A stretch of 64,000 bases of DNA. Source: Megaleporinus macrocephalus. Lineage: Eukaryota; Chordata; Actinopteri; Characiformes; Anostomidae. Of this stretch, positions 59,336-64,000 are shown piece after piece (position 1 is the stretch's first letter; each line of letters starts with the position of its first letter). Under the pieces are notes generated by a model, which searched no databases, was not told where the DNA came from, and saw nothing but the letters and a program-made list of their open reading frames with translations. The stretch spans positions 1,448,069 through 1,512,068 of the forward strand of contig CM038720.1 of assembly GCA_021613375.1 (NCBI GenBank), written 5' to 3'. Position numbers and translations under genes: made by a program.

Positions 59336-59464
59336 TCATGGTTAATGAATATTAATTAGACATATTCCAATTTTTATACACCACATTCACTACTAAATAG
59401 GAATACTCCACATTTCTGGTAGAGTATTGATGATTTTTAGTGTTAGTGATTACTGATTGGATTA

Positions 59465-60090
59465 TCTGTTACAGTCCTGCAGCAGTATTGATGATCACTG
59501 ATCAGCTGATCTACCCCAGCCCTGCAGCAGTATTGATGATCACTGATCAGTTGATCTGCTACAGCCCTGCATCAGTATTGATGATCACTGATCAGTTGAT
59601 CTACCCCAGCCCTGCAGCAGTATTGATGATCACTGATCAGTTGATCTACCCCAGCCCTGCATCAGTATTGATGATCACTGATCAGTTGATCTACCCCAGC
59701 CCTGCATCAGTATTGATGATCACTGATCAGTTGATCTACCCCAGCCCTGCATCAGTATTGATGATCACTGATCAGTTGATCTACCCCAGCCCTGCATCAG
59801 TATTGATGATCACTGATCAGTTGATCTACCCCAGCCCTGCATCAGTATTGATGATCACTGATCAGTTGATCTACCCCAGCCCTGCATCAGTATTGATGAT
59901 CACTGATCAGTTGATCTACCCCAGCCCTGCATCAGTATTGATGATCACTGATCAGTTGATCTACCCCAGCCCTGCATCAGTATTGATGATCACTGATCAG
60001 TTGATCTACCTCAGCCCTGCATCAGTATTGATAATTACTGATAAGTTTATCTGTTACAGCCCTGCAGCAGTATTGATAATCACTGATCTG
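59465..60090. repeat. 45-bp minisatellite, about 13 copies, beside the trim37 promoter
   Basis: Units carry CAGTATTGATGATCACTGAT and CAGTTGATCTACCCCAGCCC, 45 bp each, and are open in frame (275-aa artefact at 59440-60267). Most units contain the palindromes TGATCA and CTGATCAG. It ends within 50 bp of the GC-rich trim37 promoter. Confidence 0.92.
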
Positions 60091-60099
60091 CAGCAGTGT

Positions 60100-60384
60100 T
60101 GCAGTGCTGCATGGGTGCAGAGAGGTGGGCGAGGCGTGCGACCAAGCTCAGTCCCCTCGCTCTCAATCCCGTCTCTGATTGGCCGGCGTAAATCGCAGCG
60201 CCCTCTGCGATTGGCGCGAGCGGTTTCCCATGGTGACGGACACTGCCCAGCGCAGTGTGGATGCTAAGCTAACGCGGCGCCGTCGGCGGACAGACGGAGC
60301 AAAACTGCCCGCTTCTGCCCTCAAACCCGACGTCCATGTAGGCGTTTGAGGCGAGACACAGCAGATTAACGTCCCCACTGCGAG
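60100..60384 (+). promoter_or_regulatory. trim37: trim37 CpG promoter and untranslated exon 1
   Basis: A GC-rich island with two inverted CCAAT boxes (TGATTGGCCGG near 60176, CGATTGGCGCG near 60209) about 33 bp apart. The 5'UTR exon ends with a good donor CGAG|GTAACC at 60385. The start site is not visible. The repeats upstream make this island sharply bounded. Confidence 0.65.
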
Positions 60385-60607
60385 GTAACCCCGAGCCGCT
60401 CTCTGTTTTAGCCGGAAAATCACTAATACAGCCCCGCTGGTCTGCGTTAGCTTCACCGGAGCTATGCTAAGCTAACGGTAGCGGCGGTGTTTATTAGCAG
60501 CGATATTAAAACTGCTCGTGTTTAATTAAAGGGGATTAACGAGTTTAAATTTGGGTCACCCTAAAATTTATATATCAGTTGCCTGGAAAATTTTAACTCT
60601 TTATTTT

Positions 60608-60730
60608 CTGAAGTTAGCTTCTTATTAGAATTCTCCGTTCCACCTTAAATGGCGCAGCAGTTAGGTTCTGGGGCCTGAGGCTGCACCATTTAAGGTGGAA
60701 CGGAGAATTCCAATAAGAAGCTAACTTCAG
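60608..60730. repeat. Hairpin with 50-bp arms in trim37 intron 1
   Basis: Arms 60608-60657 and 60681-60730 are inverted copies at 48 of 50 bases, with a 23-bp loop. Both mismatches become G-U pairs in a minus-strand RNA. It may be a very young foldback MITE or a small-RNA precursor; no coding content. Confidence 0.85.
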
Positions 60731-61060
60731 CTACTTCTTTCTTTAGATTTAGCCTAAAAAAAGTCCCCCTTAAAATCTCTTTCACTCCTAAATCAGCTCC
60801 AGCTTTGTTTACGGAGGACTCCTGATGTTTGTGTAGCAGAAACTGAAATATTAGTATATATTTAGCATTAGCTGCCGCTGCTAATTCTGACACTAGCACC
60901 CAACTTGCTTTACCCATCACATCACATTAAAGCTGTTGCTGGTTTGCTTATTTCTGGTCATGTATATCACGAAACACTGTAGTTTAACGACTGGCTGTCC
61001 TCATAAAACTTAGAACCACGAAAAACTACAGCCTCCCAAACGGAGCTGAAGGCCTGGAGC
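60731..61060. other. trim37 intron 1, nothing recognised
   Basis: Unique sequence. Confidence 0.4.
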
Positions 61061-61094
61061 TCATCTACTTGAACACAACTGAGCATACAGGAGC

Positions 61095-61235
61095 TCCACT
61101 TACAGACTGTAGTTCATCTGGTTCTCTGTATACTTTATTACTCCTGGACCCCCACAGGACCACCACAGAGCAGATACTATTAAGGAGGTGGGTCAGTCTC
61201 AGCACTGCAGTGACACTGGCGTGGTGGTGGTGTGC
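61095..61235 (-). mobile_element. Fragment of the foldback element family, inverted
   Basis: CCCCCACAGGACCACCACAG and TCTCAGCACTGCAGTGACAC match the reverse complement of about 1240-1380. Confidence 0.7.
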
Positions 61236-61337
61236 ATACTGGTGAAGATGAACCATCTTAACCCCAGCCTGGAGGTTATGATGTTTGTGTATAGTTTCAT
61301 ATGAAAATGCAAGCTTTCTCTTTCTCCTCCATGACAG

Positions 61338-61399
61338 CAGCTGTTGAAGGAGAACGTTCAGGACCTCAGTTCATCTGCAGAACACTAAAACTGGCTGAG

Positions 61400-61420
<21 letters not shown>
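61338..61420 (+). CDS. trim37: trim37 exon 2 with start codon
   Basis: Coding from 61400 (MDEQSVE); the donor is GAG|GTAGGC at 61421. The acceptor region ATGACAGCAGCTG offers two AGs three bases apart (61336-61337 and 61339-61340), a tandem acceptor in the 5'UTR, so the exon starts at 61338 or 61341. Confidence 0.85.
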
Positions 61421-62240
<820 letters not shown>

Positions 62241-62244
62241 TATT

Positions 62245-62822
62245 AGACCACCGTATCACTTAGTCCTGATACTTTTACACCACCATATCACTTAGTCCTG
62301 ACACTTTTAGACCACCATATCACTTAGTCCTGATACTTTTAGACCACCATATCACTTAGTCCTGATACTTTTAGACCACCATATCACTTAGTCCTGACAC
62401 TTTTAGACCACCATATCACTTAGTCCTGATACTTTTAGACCACCATATCACTTAGTCCTGATACTTTTACACCACCATATCACTTAGTCCTGAGACTTTC
62501 AGACCACCATATCACTTAGTCCTGATACTTTTAGACCACCATATCACTTAGTCCTAATACTTTTAGACCACCATATCACTTAGTCCTGAGACTTTTAGAC
62601 CACCATATCACTTAGTCCTGAGACTTTTAGACCACCATATCACTTAGTCCTGAGACTTTTAGACCACCATATCACTTAGTCCTGATACTTTTAGACCACC
62701 ATATCACTTAGTCCTAATACTTTTAGACCACCATATCACTTAGTCCTGATACTTTTAGACCACCATATCACTTAGTCCTGATACTTTTAGACCACCATAT
62801 CACTTAGTCCTGATACTTTTAG
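62245..62822. repeat. 32-bp minisatellite, about 18 copies
   Basis: Units contain GACCACCATATCACTTAGTC and CTGATACTTTTA. Variation is mainly at GATAC, GAGAC, GACAC or AATAC. In trim37 intron 3. Confidence 0.95.
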
Positions 62823-63483
62823 TCAAACCACACCCACAACAGCAGCTCATCCTGAGTGTAAACAGTATGTAGCTAAATAACCAACATTATTCATGACAAC
62901 AGTCTTAGCAACCAGCCTAGCAACCAGCTCCACTCAGATATAGAGGTACAGTTATTGTAGTAGATATGATGAAAGTGAACTCTCTCTCATACGACTCTAT
63001 ACATCTTCATAACTCAGCTACGTTAGCTTAGCATAACCACCCAACTTAGCAAGTGAAGCTAACGTTAGCTATCAGCTAAAGCAGGCTCAGTAACGGTGCT
63101 GACCCGGTTCACCTCCACGTACACGGAGGATCTAGAACTGCTGGAACAGCGCCAAATTAAGATCCAGTCTGGTGTAGGCCTACGCCCCCTAGTGATAATC
63201 TACAGACTGAGATGATCTACAGATGACGGGGGTCTCACTGTACATCCAATCACTGCAGCCAGAAACAGCACCACCTGTCTGTCACTGTGTTTTACTGTAA
63301 GTGCGTCTTCTAGCGTTGTTGTTCACCATCTACACCTCACGCATCACACCTACAGCAGTGTCCGAACAGTGGGCGGAGCTAAACAGTCTTTTAAGCCGTA
63401 TTTCTAGACTTTGTAAAAAAAAAAAATAGGATCTCAAACTCTGTTGTGTTATTTGTTTGACATTTTCATATTAGCTGGTGCTT
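62823..63483. other. trim37 intron 3, unannotated
   Basis: Unique sequence with a poly-A run at about 63415-63426. No exon was seen. Confidence 0.4.
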
Positions 63484-63484
63484 A

Positions 63485-63520
<36 letters not shown>

Positions 63521-63592
63521 GTATGTATATATATATATGTGTATATATATGTATGTGTGTGTGTGTGTGTATGTGTATATATATATATATAT
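63484..63592. repeat. TA / TG microsatellite
   Basis: TA runs interrupted by ATGTATG and TGTG stretches. Confidence 0.95.
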
Positions 63593-63699
63593 TTAGTGTT
63601 TACTGCTATATAATCAGTAATAATTGTTGTGTCTAACAGCGTAAGTAACTGGCAGCAGAAACTGAGCTGAATGTTGTTTCACATCCACACATCTCGTAT

Positions 63700-64000
63700 A
63701 GGGATGCACCGATACCACTTTTTCCTTACAGATACCAATACCGATACCAGCTTTTCAGGTACCAACTGATACCAACTCTGACTTAAACGCTCGATATATG
63801 GCTATAAATCCTGATGTTTATAGTGTTCCACTTTTTATATGTTGTATTTTGTGCTTGCTTGGATGAAGTCTCTGTGTTTTTTGACGTTGTTTTGCTTTAA
63901 ATGCTAATTAAATTTGACGTATTGAAGTCTTTGCTGGTCGTGCCACCCCTCGAAATGCTGGTGTTAAAAATTTGGCAGCGTCTCAACCGAGAAAGACTCC
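63700..64000. mobile_element. Left part of a possible MITE at the window edge
   Basis: AGGGATGCACCGATACCACT with repeated GATACC and ATACCGATACCAG words fits the start of a common fish non-autonomous element. It is not complete within the window. Confidence 0.35.

Noticed and set aside
59440..60267. 275-aa frame of PSPASVLMITDQLIY repeats
   Set aside because: Produced by a 45-bp satellite. It runs without a break into the trim37 promoter.

Overview
The window is nuclear DNA from a bony fish. It holds intron-containing vertebrate genes with GT-AG splice sites, CpG-rich promoters, Tc1/mariner remnants and MITE-like elements of teleost type, and very many minisatellites. The interspersed elements suggest an otophysan such as a characin or catfish, but I cannot fix the species from sequence alone.

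Four protein-coding genes lie head to tail, all on the + strand. (1) The last two coding exons of a CUX1-type cut-homeobox gene (315-1773), with a 3'UTR to about 2.6 kb. (2) A complete kctd7, four coding exons between 12661 and 21758, predicted 297 aa. (3) A complete rabgef1 (Rabex-5), with an untranslated first exon ending at 26027 and coding exons from 31113 to 51274, predicted 502 aa. An in-frame 147-nt exon candidate at 35594-35740 would raise this to 551 aa. (4) The first three exons of trim37 (CpG promoter about 60.1-60.4 kb, start codon 61400, RING exon 61595-61696), which runs off the right edge. Exon junctions were set by reading splice sites and checking that the joined frame continues the known family protein.

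Between and inside the genes, about 25 kb (my estimate) is tandem repeat. Repeat units range from 2 to 61 bp in more than 20 arrays. The largest are a 47-bp array with a 40-bp derivative in kctd7 intron 1 (about 4.6 kb), two arrays of the same 61-bp unit 26 kb apart, a GTTGGTGAC-type array that runs into a rabgef1 splice acceptor, a 51-bp array carrying an AATAAA in almost every unit inside the last rabgef1 intron, a 40-bp array with higher-order structure (57.44-59.33 kb), and a CT array broken by a fixed 20-mer-like spacer (55.2-56.3 kb). Many long open frames here are artefacts of repeats whose periods are multiples of three. Dispersed elements include a foldback element with 50-bp inverted ends, several MITEs, and a duplicated Tc1-type transposase pseudogene at 29.5-30.7 kb.

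Functionally the four genes are unrelated: a transcription factor, a cullin-3-associated BTB protein, a Rab5 exchange factor with ubiquitin-binding motifs, and a RING E3 ligase. The kctd7-rabgef1 order and orientation match the human locus, where read-through transcripts are known. I found no operon, CRISPR, RNA gene or viral coding gene. The best leads for follow-up are the rabgef1 cassette exon, a nearly perfect 50-bp-arm hairpin in trim37 intron 1, the intronic poly(A)-signal array, and the repeat-built splice acceptor of the rabgef1 exon at 48116.
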